From contig VTPC01007146.1 in assembly GCA_011009095.1 (NCBI GenBank), forward strand, positions 97,693 to 161,692: 64,000 nucleotides of DNA, written 5' to 3'. This stretch comes from Ignelater luminosus (lineage: Eukaryota; Arthropoda; Insecta; Coleoptera; Elateridae). Shown here in pieces: positions 10,115 to 25,100 of this stretch (its first letter is position 1; each line of letters starts with the position of its first letter). The notes beneath the pieces are model-generated. The model had not been told where the DNA came from, did no database searches, and worked only from the letters and a program-made list of their open reading frames with translations. A program made the position numbers and the translations under genes.

Positions 10115-13100
10115 ATGGCCACGAGAATGAATCAGGGTGCGGGAGATGCCTCTGTTACAACAGAATTATTAACTGGGATAAACTTTGAAAATGTGAAAAA
10201 CGAAAGACATAGTAAAAATGGATATTCGAAAATGTATCCAAACGGTTACACCGTAAGTACTTACAGCTTTTATACACAATTAAGTTGTCATTGCTGAGAT
10301 ATTTAAAACTTAATTAAAACCTCCGTTCTAATTAGCACCGCAGATTTATTAAAGACTTTTATTTTTTATTACAGAAATATGTAGACGGAACAAATTGTTA
10401 CAAACGAGGAAAATCTTATCTTAATGGCCATACTCTAGTAAGTTACTTAAAATCATTTCCTGTGTGACAATAGTATATGTATGTTTTTTTATTTATAGAC
10501 CTCATCATCCGACGAAGAACATCATAATCTTAAAGACAAATATGTAAATCGAACCTCAGATAATGTAAGTATCATTCATTTATAATGATATTTTTCAATT
10601 AGTTGAGTCAGAGGAATGTACTTTTTATATTCAGAGCTGGGCATTCAATTGATTAAAAGTTTAGTGAATTGATTTTATTGGAATTATTTATTAATCATCT
10701 TATAGTTTTCCCAGACTTAAATACAGACACCATCTGATAAAAAAATTCTGATAGCTGCTTTATGTGTATTATCTGTAAAGTTGTGTCATTTACATCACGC
10801 TATTATAATACCACACAAATTCTGCTTACATCTGGTTTTTTTTGCTGATAATGAGAATTTTGCTGTACAATTGTTTTACCTTAACAGGTTTTTTGTATTT
10901 TTCAAAATAATAATTTTTTTTATCTATGTTTATGTAATTGTTAAATCATAAATATTTATAAAAACATTTGCTCCTTTCTAAACTATGGGAAATGTTAAGA
11001 AATTTGTCGAGTTCTAATTATCTAATATGCTATGAGGTTAAGTTTAAGGTTAAATGGGTATGCAGGCATTTTTAAAAGAATGTAAGTGTAACTTGTCACA
11101 GTTAAAACAGTTTTTATAGTTAACAGTTAGGAATACTAGAATAAGAAACAAGAATAAACAAAAGTTGACAGAAGTCTATAGGAAAAATGCCTGATGTGTA
11201 TTGAGTGGATTCTGTTTCTCGAGAGCAGAACTATTCTGTGTTCAAAATTTTCAATTTTTTTTATTTAATGTGCTATCATGGGTACTGAGAGGGAAATGAA
11301 AATCTTGGACATAGAATAGTTCTGCTTTCAAGTGACAAAATGTACAAGAATAAATCTTATTCATGAATAAAACACAAGTTTTTTCTGCCTGCTCATAATT
11401 GCATTGAAAGGGGGAAAAACTAATTTTTGAGAAAAGTAGGTTACACTGATTATGTATTACTATAAAAAGAATTCATGTTGCTGTTTTGGAATTTTCATTG
11501 TCAGGAGACAGAAGTACAGGGTGGGTCAAATTGGTTATCCTTATGTGATACCACAGTATGTGACTTAGCGAAACTGGTTTTTGTGATCACATTTGATTTG
11601 ATTTCGGGATAGTAGTCTATGGTCATGAAAACTGTTTTTCACTGTCATCAGTACTAAGCTAGATATGTGATATTGGAAAAGAACAACCAATTTGATCTAT
11701 TCTGTACAGGGTGATTCAAATTCGAGCTTAAGCATGGGGATCTTGCTTATTATGTAAGAGCTAGAGCATAGGTTTAAATTTGACACTTTTGTTAAATTTA
11801 TGCTGATTAATAATCCAAGAAGCCTGAGCTAACTTTTTTTGTTTTAGACTTATGATCAAAAGAGGGAAAATGATGGGGTATTTTTTGCTTCTAACTTCTT
11901 TATTATTGGGAATTTTGAAAATATAATAAAACATACTAAGGTAGTTTTTTTGTTAATAATATCCTCAGATTGTCAAAATTGTCAACTGACATTTTGGTTT
12001 CAGGTTCATTTTTTCTTATAGATGCCACATTTGATATTTATATTACTTAACAGTATAATATTACACTGATTTCAACAATATAGGGCAGTTCATGGCTAAC
12101 TTGATTTACAAGAAAAATACAAAATAAAGTCGGCAAACGGTTATAGTAAATCAAGTATGCCATTTTTTTATTCATAACTCGTGTGTAAAGTTAGAAGACT
12201 TTAAAGTGAAGGTTTATAATTGAACTACTTAGGTTTCTAACTTCTTAAGGAAGCAACTTTGCTTATTGCAAATTGGACTCGATTTATTTCGACTCACTTT
12301 TAAACATTGGCTCATTACTTTCCAGACATCCTATTATACTATATATTTACCATACTATCAAACAGTTTACTGAGTGTTCAACCTAACAAAAGGAAGGAAG
12401 TGTTCAACCTATAAAAAGGACTCGTCGAGCAACAGTCACTGGAAAAAATAATTAAATTGCTGCAATGGCTCATAATCTTCATGTCAGTATGCGATAAATA
12501 ACTCACGGTTCCGGACTGTCCCAGAGCAGTGTTTTGAGAATTCTAAAGCATCATAAATATCTTCCTTATCTGTGTTTTTGCACCAAGATCTTCATGGCGA
12601 TGATTTCCAAAATTGAGTAACATTCTGTGAGTGAGCATGTGAACAAATAAGAAGAAACCTGAATTTCTATCATTAGGCATTGTTCTCTGATGAGTCGTTT
12701 TTCACAAATCACAGAGTGGTTAATCGACATAACATGCATTACTGGAGTGTTGTCAAGTTGAACATCAGTGTTCTTAGACTGTCAACTGTGGTGTGGAATA
12801 ATTGATGACAAACTCATCGGCCCCTATATCACTGAAGGCAATTTGAATAGTCAAATGTACCAAGACATTCTGGAAAATGAACTGCCAATATTACTTGAAG
12901 ACCTAAGCTTAGCAGTGCGATTGTCCAGCACATTATTTGGCAGTAGCATGTAAAGTACTTAATCGTGATTTCAATGGTTGCTGAATCAGTAGAGCTGGTC
13001 TGACAAATTGGCCTGCTAGATCACCAGATCCGAATTTGCCAGATTTCTTTTTGTGGATCTACCTAAAAGATAAAGTATATCAACTTGTGAGAACATGATT

Positions 13101-16100
13101 GAGCAAATCAGGAATTCTTGTGCCCAAATTGAAGCAGACACACTTTGTGTACAGTCATTTGAAAAGAGGATCAATAAATGCATTGAAGTTGAAGGTCATC
13201 ATTTTGAGTACTTAATTTAATTGAAAGGTGAGTGATGAAAATCCCAGGTAATCGTTTTTATTATTTCCATAGGAAAAGAGAAACTGAAAAATTTCAGATT
13301 TTTGCTAATAACTCAAAAACAAAAGATGAACACTAAATTTTTTTTCACCAATGCTCTATCACTTATAATAACTGAGATATCCCATAAATATATTGAAAAT
13401 GGGACACGCTGTACGCAGGATTCAGTTACAATAAATTACCAAGCAATTCTACATAAAATATAAAAACTTGAAAACAAAAAAAATTAGTTTCAAATCAGTA
13501 TGTGTAGCACTTGTATAATAGTGTAGTATTTTTCTATGCCTGTGTCCAAAAACTATTAAAAATGGCTGCTTTTGATGCAGGCATAGAAAAAATAAAATTT
13601 TCCCTAACTAGTTACATAAGCTATTAATGATACCACAATTTTAGGTGAAAACAAAGCTGAATACTAACTATATTTAGTTTTCTAATGACCTTGACACAAT
13701 AATTTTTAATTGAAAAAGATTCAATACAAATTAACCAACTCTTGCAGGGCAAATTATAACAGCAGAAGGCATAAAACCAGTTAAAATGTATTCAGGCAGA
13801 TTTAATTATTAAAAATTCAAAAACAAAACAAACGTTATTAAGAATTTTAGGAATATTGAAGTTCTTTTTTAAATTAATTCAAAAATGTATGTGATTTAAC
13901 ATTTATGAAAATTTAACAACGCATTAGAATTGAATAACCTGCAAGTTTTTACAAACTTATTTTAAAAATCAATGATCGTGATAAATTAACAATAATACAA
14001 TACAGCGTGTCAGCGCATGCCTGGATCGAATTTACAATAGGATTAAGTATTTATAATGGATAAAGAACGTGAACATATGAAAAAAAATGTTGCATTTGTC
14101 ACAAAACTTCCATAATATTAATAAAAAAAACAACCAAACTTGATAAAAAATCGTATTAACTTTTTTGAAACCTATTGGAGGAAACTTTTCTGTTTTTGAA
14201 TGAAAACCATTTTTATCAAAAAGTTTTTAAAGCAACAGCAAATCTAACCTGTCATACAGGCACTCTTGATATCTGTTACTTAAAATTGTCAGAAGATTCT
14301 TGAAATAACTAAAATTTTATTGTTTTCTAAAATATGCTTTAAGAAAATTGCCAAAGAAAGATGGGAACCAACAAGCCATAAAAAGTGTTAAATAACAATG
14401 TTGAATGTAACACTCCAATAGTAAACGATGTACGTTTTGGTTTTTAGGTTGACTACTCACTTGTGTTGTAATTTCTGTTATGCTACTATTATAACATGTT
14501 TACATTTTAAGATCGATTCCTGGAAAATGTTCTAGAATCCTAAGTTTATTTAGCTTTTTAAATTTGAAATATAACTTTGTGCTAATTGCTGTATTATTTA
14601 CTTTACTTTATGTAAACATAAATGAGCTGGGTTGCTAATTGAGTTGCCTACAAAATTAAACTTTAAAAACACCTAACAAAATATTTTTGTTAAACAACTA
14701 GTAAGGAACAGTCCATTTAAAATTTGGCAGGATAATTCTTGGTCTAGTAGCCTTGTTTGCAGTTCGATTGTAAAACAATTTTGTCACTTGTTAACTGTCA
14801 TTGCAATGTTAATTTAGCAATTAACCACCTCAAAATAATTTACTCTTGGAGAAAGTTTAAGATGAATGAAAAAAGCGAAGGCTTTTAATTTTGAACAAAT
14901 ATTTAGAAAATTGCAATATTTCTCAAGTCTGGCTCGCAAAAAGTTTAAAAATCCCACGTTTGACGATACAAAATGTAATAAGTAATTATAAAAAACGTTT
15001 GTCAGTAGAAAGAAAAATTGGTTCAGGTGGAAACAGGAAAGCTGATACAAGAAGAGAGAAAAATATAATTAAGCAATTTCAGAAAAACCCAACCATATCA
15101 GAAAGGACTGTTGCTGTGGTAGCTGGTACACCAAAAAGCACAATTCATCGAATTAAAATGAAAAATGCTCTAAAGTCATACAAAGTACAAAAAGTTCCAA
15201 ACAGGGATCCTACTAAGCAAAAAGCTGCCAAAACCAGCCAGAAAATTATATGACAATTTTCTAACAAAATTTGATTCCTGCGCCATGGATGATGAAACCT
15301 ACTACGTTGCAGATTTCAGTCAGATCCCAGGGCAAGAGAATTACGTTGCTGATCAAAGAGGAAATGTAGATTCTAAATGTAAACATAAGAAGATTACCAA
15401 ATATTCAAAAAAATACCTGATTTGGCAGGCTATCTGCAGCTACGACTTGAAAAGTGAAGAATTTATAAGGACTGGTTCAATTAACACCGAAATTTATGTG
15501 CAAGAATGTCTAAAAAAGAGACTAAAGCCCTTTTTAGACTTGTCATAGAGTTTCTGCTTTCTTTTGGCCGAACTTAGCTTCGTGGCACTACAGTTGTGGT
15601 GCAAAAGAATTTTATGAAGAAAACAACATTCAAATTGTTCCTAAAGCTATGAATCCACCAAATTGCCCCGAGTTGCGCCCTATAGAGAGGTATTGGGTCC
15701 AAACCAAAAGAAAACTGAGAAATACAAAATTTAACATTTCGGACATGCGACAATTTAGAATAAAATGGAGACAGACATCTAGAAGTATGAATGAGGATGT
15801 ATAAAAGCTTATGTTGGGAATCAAGAAAAAACCTCAGTTATTTTATAGTTCTTAAAATCTTTCTTAAATAATTTGGCATTATTTTGTAAGTTAGAAAGTG
15901 TATTAAAAGAATAAATAAAAATTTAATTCATTTACGTTTTTTTCTGTTTTTTTTGTAACAATTTAATCTGCCAGATTTTAAACGGACAATTCCTTATAAT
16001 TGATTTTCAGAAAAAGGGAATTACGTCATCAATTTTACATAAAAAAATTGATTTTTGTGAATCAATTCAACTTTTAATTGATTGTAAAATTTAAACAATT

Positions 16101-19100
16101 TTTAGCATTGCAGGTGGGAAACTAATATTCATCATGAAGAGTAGAAAGAAGGGGGTATCAGGGTATTTGGCACTCAATATAAAAACAATATATCCTAAGT
16201 TTTTTAATTTCTATGAAGATAAGAGTGTAGATGCAATTTGTTCTAAGTGTAACCTCACCTACTTGATTTTGATTTAGTTGAATAATCTGCTTTGAATGCT
16301 TTTCAGTATTAGTACTAGTTATTCTTTTGTTCCCAAAATATATCAAATGAAAATCGTAGCGTGCTATGATTGATTATGATGTTAAATGAGCATTATTTAT
16401 CTGTTTTCTCTAAATAAATACTTCCTGTTAGGAAGATGTTTGTAGCAAATTTTAGAATAGTAAATATCTAACATTCTAACTACTTATCAATGAATTGTTT
16501 AGTTACATAATGCTTTTGTTATAAGTTGGACACTGTGTCACTTGAAAATGTGATCATTATGGTGCTAACCAAGTGAACTGCTCATAGTCTTACGCTCTTG
16601 AATATTAAAATGTTTTATTTCTAAGTTACTCCTTTGAATAAAAATCGAGTTGGTTACTTATCTTTATTTATTGTGTTGTTCTTGAAAGTAGACAACTTTT
16701 TCCAATTTTAACTGACTTTGTGTCTTTTACAGTTTATAAGAACCTAATGGTGGGAAAACTATAAATTATGATTATTAGAATAATAACAATAATAATATTA
16801 TCTAAAAATGTACTAAACTACATATACTTGGTGTTTCAAGTGGTATGGTCGATACGTTGGGAACTTGAGAAAAAAAGTACAAATACATGGTTCTGAATTA
16901 TTATACAACTTCCTAAACCATGTCATACAGGCCTATTAGTAGTATTTTACCTCAGTAGCACTTGTATATTCCACATCAATAAACTGTCTTCTAGTTTATT
17001 TTGCATTGCATGACACGGTTCAAGTAGCTGCTTACTCATCTGGTAAATGACAAGTAAGAGTTGCATCAGATTAAACAGTTGTATTTCTGTAACAATTCAG
17101 AATTAGATGCATATTCATATAAAACTTTTTTTTTTTCAAAATTATGTCTTCTGAAGTATTATTATTGACCATTCTTTCAGAAACATCCTGTACTTAAATA
17201 TCCTTTAAAAAGCTTTAGCCAACATAACAGTTTTTATTTTTAATGTAGATACATATTCTTACAGACACTACGGAAAGACGCAAAGAAGGAACGTGTTTTT
17301 AAAGAATCATTTGAACAGCCCAGTATTCTAACAGCATTACTTACTCACTTGGGTTTTTATATCTTGATGTTTCTGGGTTATTTAAGTCAAGCTTTCTTTC
17401 CACCAAAAATTGCCCAAGAGAAAAATCGTGATGGATATCCACCACTTTATGATAGATTTGCCAGTTTTTATTCTAGATATGTGTACAGACGTGTTCGTGA
17501 TTGTTGGAATTATCCTATTTGTAGTGTACCTGGTGCTGAAGTTATTCTTAAAGAACGTGTCACAAAGGATAATGGATGGACTTTTGAGTAATGCTTGTTA
17601 TTACTTGTTATTATTAATAATCAAAACTGAATGTAATACGTTTTAGATTCACAGGAAATAAAAGAAAATGTCTCAATCTTGGTTCGTATAATTATTTAGG
17701 ATTTGCAGAGCCTTCAGGGCCATGTGCCGAATTTGCTATTGAGGCACTTCATAAATATGGAGTTTCAACTGGTGCAACTCGTCAGCAATACGGAACTTGT
17801 GAGCTCCATGTCGAATTAGAAAAATTAACTGCTGAATTCTTGGGTGTTGAGGATGCAATTACATTTGGAATGGGTTTTGCAACAAATGCCTTAAATATAC
17901 CTACACTATTATCACCTGGATGTTTAGTTATAAGTGACGAAAAAAATCATGCATCTTTAATTTTGGGAATAAGATTATCAGGTGCCACCGTAAAGGTGTT
18001 TCATCATAATGGTAGGTGTAAAAACATTTTACATCTTATTTACAATGTACATATTTAACGTAGTTTTCCTGTTTCCTCTCATGTACCTTTTGCTTTACCA
18101 CAAGTTTGTTTTTTAACAATTTCTCCTGATTTCATGCATTGAAAGAAACTATATCCATACTGCTTATCCATATATGTTTTATTTTTCTAATAGATGAAAA
18201 GAAATTAATTGAAATTGTATTATGTATTTATTTTTAAATTAAAGTCTTGTAGTAGCACTTATTGTTAACAGAAATGGTTAAAACTTATCCGAAACAAGCC
18301 TGAGTTTCCAACCTTCAGCCACACAGATTTTTATTTGGGTGGGTATATCACACAATACTTCATCATTTCTTTATTCTATTTAGTTTAGGTAACTAAATCA
18401 CACTCATTTAACCTGCGCTTTAACATCCTGCGTTCTCTTTAAAGCGAATCCCAAAATTTGCACTTTGATTTGTAGATTTTATCTACAGAAGATTTCAAGT
18501 TATCTCTCTCTTCAGATGTAAAACATTTAGAAAAATTACTAAGGGACCAAATATATTATGGACAACCAAATCAACCAAAGGGAGAGTATAAGCCATGGAA
18601 GAAGATTCTCATAGTTGTAGAAGGTGTTTACAGTATGGAAGGCACTATAGTTAGATTACCGGAAATTATTGCACTTAAGAAAAAGTACAAAGCTTATTTA
18701 TATTTGGATGAAGCTCACAGTATTGGTGCTATAGGAAAGAATGGTAGAGGTGTAATCGATTATTTTAATTGTGATCCAAAAGATGTGGACATCTTGATGG
18801 GCACTTTTACAAAAAGTTTTGGATCTGCTGGCGGCTACATTGCAGGCTCAAAAGTAATAAATTGATCAATTACATTTTGAAAATATCAAATGCAAATTTA
18901 TTTGTCTTTGTTATAGCAATTAATAACGTATTTGAGACAACAAAGTTATGCTTCAAAATATGCTTGTGCCATGTCGCCACCTGTTGCAGCTCAAATAATA
19001 GCTGTATTAAAAATATTAATGGGAAAAGATGGTACGGACACAGGACGCAAAAGAATCGAAACTTTAGCAAGAAATACACGTTATTTTAGACGCAGGCTAG

Positions 19101-22100
19101 CTCAGATTGGTGTTATTACTTATGGAAATGAAGATTCACCTGTTGTGCCCATTTTAGCTTACCTTTATTCTAAGATTGCGTAAGTTACTTTTATTAATTC
19201 TTAGCAGAAATCTAATTGTTATTGCTAATATCTTTGTTATCTATTTGTAGTTATTTAAACTGATTGTTAAATTTGCATCTGGAAAGTTTTCTGTTCTGCT
19301 TAAATAAGTTTTATTTGGTAAAAAAAATATTATTTTACTTGGGAATTTTAACAAGGCATTTAGAAAGTGGTTCATTTGCTAAAAATCCATTTAATTCCTG
19401 TTTTTAGCTTATTGTGTAAATTCAGTCTTTTCTCACTCTTCAGTGCTTTAATAGTAAGATTTACCACTTTATATAAATTATGATAATTTATAGCATGCTT
19501 TATTGTTTAAATTAATTATATTTGGAGGTTGAAAAAAAGAAAGTGTAAAGGTATTACCATTTTATATTCACAGTTAGAAATGCACTTGACCTGCATTTCA
19601 TCATTTTTTATATGCAACAGAAACGTGTTGCACTTTCTAAAATAAAAATTGTTACTAATGACTACCTTAATTTCCCAATTAGGTGAATTTTAAAGCAAAC
19701 AAAAGAAATTCTTAATTAGAAACAAATAAAAACATTTTTTCAACTGAATTTTTATAGTAATAATAATAAATGTAAATTCAAAGTGAATCATAAGCTGTGA
19801 TTGCTGTCTGCTTTTATAACCAAATCAGTTCACATCTGGAGCATATTAAGATGCTAAAGTCAGGGATTTTGGAGACTTAAGTGTTGTAATGCACTGATCT
19901 TATTCTTGATATTCCTGTTTTCCTTATGTTCAGGAAGCTTTTAAGAAATTTACTCAAGTCGTATGAAAAAATTAATTTTAGGCTCTAATAGCTGTAGTAT
20001 AATAAAGAAGTGATGAAAGTGATTGGTAGATTATCAAGATATGTTAGAAAAGAATGCTAGGGACTGGAACAAGATAATTCTTTAGAGTTCTTTCTTTTTA
20101 ATGAAAAAATGTTACAACACACAAATGAAGAACTAAAAGTGTAAATCGAGTTTTGATGAAAAATTGATTTATCTTGAGAGTTATTTTTACATTTACAAAA
20201 TAAAACAAATAGTAAACTCAAAATTTTTGTGATTGCAACTCAATCACCAGAATTAATATGTATTGTTAAAATATCTTGTCAAGTGTTCAATAACGTACCA
20301 TTTTACTGTCAAGCCTACACTGCCTTTATTTGGATAAATGGTCTTTGTTAAGTCAGGTAGTGTCATGAAACTCTAACTCTGTAAGGAATACTATACAAGA
20401 CATTTCCTGTTCAAGTTGAATTTTAAAAATTGTTAGTATTTTTACTAATCAGGCTATTTTCTTTTGAACAAAATCTGAAGACACTTATAAGGTATGCAAA
20501 CTAAAAATCCACACTATTTTTAGTAATTATTTTATTGAAACAGTAATAGCCAAAGTTATTCAAAATTTATTATAAGTAACATATTTAATTAATGGCATGT
20601 ACTGCTGTACTAATTCTCTTACAAAAAGTTTGAAAAAGTCCTTTAAAACAATTTCTCTGAAACTTCAGAAGTTTAGTTTGTATTCCCTGCACGAGCAGCA
20701 TTTCAGTTAATGCTGGTCAATCCTCTATATTTTTGTTTTGAGTGGCTGTAAAACCTTTCTACAGGACAAAGCTGAGGCATATTTTATATTCATTTCTTCA
20801 AGCTTCTTCTTTATGTTGACTGTAAACCGACCTAAAGTCAACATTTTCTAATGGTGCAAATTGATGTTCCTGTGTTCAGGTGTAGATTTTAGAGCATCAA
20901 TCTTACTAAAATGTTTTATATTGCTCTCTTAAAATTTTGGTAACGGTTTGATATAGCTACCCCTAGGATTTAACTTCTGCAGGAAGAATTCAACCCTACC
21001 AATGCATGTATATCCATTCAGAGAATCAAAAGACACCTACGGAAGGCCTCTCTGACGCCAAACACTTAGAAATTTTTTAAAAAACTTTGAAAATTAACGA
21101 ATTTGACACTTCACAAGCACACCGACTGCCACGACACCATAATATTGTGGCGGCGTTTCTATTACTCCTCGACAGTGTACCAACCGACAGTACCACAATC
21201 CAATTTCCCTAAATTGTCTGAAGGACATTGACCCCGTGCAAGCATGAATGAATTCATTCATTCAATTTGGCCCCCCCACAAGATTCGGGTGGAATTCTTA
21301 AAAAATGAATGTTTAACTGCTTCTAACCTAACCATCCCCTCGCTTCGGCTGCCTTGCAAGTTTAGTGTGGAATTCTTATACGCCGGTCATGTTGCAGTAG
21401 GGGGTTGGTAGTGTTGCCAACTTCATTGTTTCTATTGTGCAACATAACCTCAAATGTGCTTAAAAATCGTGTTTGTTTTTCGTCGGTTTCACCAAGATTG
21501 GATTAATTTTCTTTACTTCTGGCCACCTAATTGTGTCCTGTGAGTAATTTTCTACCTGCTGATACCAAAAGCTTGCTCTCAAAACGGCGTTTTCCTAAGG
21601 GTAGCTATATCGAACAATTATCAAAATTTTTGATATTGTCCTATCCAAAGCATTTAAGTTTTTGCGCTTCTAACCATTATACCACCATTTCTGTTTGAAA
21701 GTTTCACAATTCGATCAATTTGTCGATTATTTTCTTATTGTCTTTTCAGTTCCTGTTTTTCTTTCAACTATAAACATTCTTTCTTTATGCTTTTCCATAA
21801 TCTATAAACTGTTCTTTTTTACGGATTCTAAAACATTTCAATTTTTGGCAGCTCAATGGGCAACTAATTTGATGTTCTTTTTCATTCAATTTTAAAATAG
21901 GTTATTCATGTTTCCTCTTATATTAACCTTGACATTTTCTAGACACTTTTAGATCCACACAAAAAAGACTAAATTGTACAGATTGATTTGTCACTTTGAC
22001 AATTATTAAGTTTAACAATCAAGTATCTTTTGTCAAAAATAGAATGATAATAATAGTACAGGATATCTTCACACGCATAAATTTTTCAACTTTAAACCCT

Positions 22101-25100
22101 GGCAACCAGGATTCTTGAACGGTTTTTTGCAGGCAACCTTATATCATCGTGTTCGCAATAAAATTATCTTTATTATTATATCTAGATTAGTGAAGGTACT
22201 ACTTTCGATTCACCTGTTTAAACTTGGCAACCCAATAGTTGTGAAGAGAAAAAGGTAGGCAACCTAACGTTGGCATATTCTACAGGATTCATACTTTCGA
22301 TTGGCATTTAATTTGTTGCTCAAGCAAATCAGTGAAGTAATAAAAAAAAAATTAATTATTGGATTTTTAATTAAACATAGCCTTGAACATATTTCTTTAG
22401 GCAACCCATCACCGACACTTTTTTTAACATATTTTATTTCATAAAAAAACTTTTCATCCCTCAAGCAGATCGGTGAAGGTCGTTTCAAATACATATCTTA
22501 GACTGTAATGGTGCAGATTTTAAGTTCTCCTACATTAGCATTTTCAATTGACTGCTTTATCTTTGTCATTCTTCATTATACAAGGTGTCAAATACCTTGC
22601 TCATATTATGAAATAGAGTTTTGAAACTTAGGATGTTGAAATGACATATTTGTCGTTTTTCAACTAATTGAAATACATTAATTTTATTTTTTTAAATAGC
22701 ATCTTTATAAACTTTTTCAATAATCTGATTCTACTTTAAATTCTGATTCTGTTGATATGTCATTTGTGATATTTTGTTTTAAGATAACGTCAAAAATGGT
22801 CATTTTCTCTAAAATAGGAAGCCCATGATTTGAAATCACAAGGCTGCTTTTCTTCTTATTACCAATGTTACTTCTCGAAAACAGATTAATATTAAAAAAC
22901 TGCATTTGTTGTACTGTCCTGCTCAATTTTCTGAGAAAAATCGATGCTTGGTCATTTTTTCAAACTGCAACTCTTTAGTTTTATTATCACTAATGAAACT
23001 CTGACTTATTTTCTTTCAAATAAGCACATTGCACTCATTATTTTCAAAATGGTAGTTACTGAGTTGACTTTTACAGTTAGTACTATTGGTGATAAATGAA
23101 TAGAATTTTTTACTGAGATCGCCATTTTGAAAATAATAGAAGGGATGTGTATATTGGAAAGAGTATATGACTAACAAAGAGACCTTATGATGTGGATATA
23201 CGGGATTTTTACCTGCATCTTTCTATAAATCTAGAGTCAAAATAAACAGATACGTGTCTGAGATTCTATTTCAACATTCATTAGTTTCAGAGATATGAAT
23301 TTTGTAAAACTTGAATGTTTTAAAGGTCTCAGTTTGAGCTGTGTAGAGCAACTACCCACCAGCAAGCAGCATAGTGTAGTGGTTAGCATATTTACCTCAT
23401 ATTTTATTGAGCAAGGTTTCAATCCAACAGCATGCAAATTTTTGAGAATCCCTTGGCCCAAACCAAGACTTGTAAAGTCGTTCAAGTTTAACAAAATTCA
23501 TATCTCCAAAACTAATGTGCATTGGAATGAAATCTTGGACACGTATCAGTTTATTTTGACTCTAGGTTTATAAAAAACAATTTATGTTAGAATCCTGTAT
23601 TTCTACACTGTAAGATCTCCATGTGAGTTTCATTACTGATAATAGGAGCCTCAGTGGCTTTGATAATTGTGCATTTGACTATCAACACAATGGTTGCGAG
23701 TTTGATTCCTGGCTGAGGTCCTGAGAGTTTTGACATGGAAAAAATCTGAAAAAGGATGCCATCTTCTGGAAGAGTGAGTTACACATTAAAAATGGGCGCG
23801 TTTAGCAAACGCAACCGTTGACTAATAGAGCTCTTCAGTGCTCAACATGTTTAGTTTTGATGATTGCCAACTGTTGCCGATTCTCTGAATGCAGCCCATT
23901 AATATTCCCACTATGATATACGTTGGCGTTAATCTAAATTCAACTGTGCTTAACCTATCTCAGCGCAAAAATAACAGCTGACATGATTTAGCAGCAGTTG
24001 TAAGTCAGGGTCTACTCAACAAATTCGTTTTTTCAAAAAGTAACGTTGATAATAAGAAAAAAGCAACCATTCTGTGTGGTTTACAGGGTAGTTGACAAAC
24101 ATTCTCAAAAAGACATGTCTAATCATGGCCTTTCTATTTTAGGGAAATTTAGCGTTTCTGAGCTTATCTTAAAATAAAAATATCACAAATGACATATCAA
24201 CAGAAACAGAATTTAAGTACGTTCTTGTGATACCCAAACTATCAGAGAGAAATCTAAAACTTTAATATCTTATTCTTGTAACATTTTGTGATGCAACTGC
24301 AAAGTTTCAAATCATGTTATGAACTATTTTTGTGAGAAATCATTCAATAAAGTTGATAATCTTTATGCAGTACCTCTACTATATGTCAAAATTGAAATGT
24401 CGTGTACATTTACATAAAATAAAAAATTGCTACAGAAAACTTTTTATTTAAAACTTCTATGAGGATTCATAAAATGCCCCGAAACAAGGGTTAATGACAA
24501 TATGAGCATATAATTAGGAAATTAAACAGAATTTGTAACAGTAAAATTCAGATATGGCATTTCAACAGAAAACAAGTGCAGCTAGATAGATAATATCAAA
24601 AATCATGGCAAAACTTTTTCCTTTGTTAGATTGCGTGTAACTGGTATAATTAAAAAGGTGTTATGACACATGTCTGCCAGTCACTCTGAAAGGATGTACT
24701 ACTCGAACTGAATAAAAATATTTAATTAGTTATGAATTTCCTAATAAAAACAATTTATAAAATTTGAATTACGAAAATTATATTACGAGTTAAATTTTAC
24801 ACTTTTATCAATAATTCTTGTTCTTTATACATTTTAAGTTTTACTTTGACCTCTGTGTAATAATGTTACCTTTTAGGAAATTCTCTATTAGACAGTGATT
24901 CTAAGATAAGCATGAGAATATTTCATACACAAATCTAATTTAAATATTTTATTTTTACAGAGCGATGGTGCGTACCTTGATTGAACTCAATATAGCAACA
25001 GTTGGAGTAGGGTATCCAGCCACGCCACTTATGGAGGGTCGAATTCGTATCTGCTTATCTGCAGCTCATACCAAAGAACAATTGGATTATGCTTTAGAGA

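Larger units (their letters stand above)
22720..24230. repeat. Nested large inverted repeat
   Basis: Three pairs of segments are arranged as mirror images around a centre near 23400. They are 22735-22820 with 24128-24220 (core ctgttgatatgtcatttgtg), 22983-23006 with 23624-23650, and 23222-23320 with 23480-23575 (core gatacgtgtc and gatatgaattttgt). Spacing and decay differ between arms because SINE-like pieces lie inside. This is best read as a long foldback transposon with later insertions. It lies in SPTLC2 intron 7. Confidence 0.6.

Noticed and set aside
23295..23573. 92-codon plus-strand frame and its minus partner at 23237-23494
   Set aside because: They lie across an inverted repeat with a tRNA-like centre; each is the mirror of the other.
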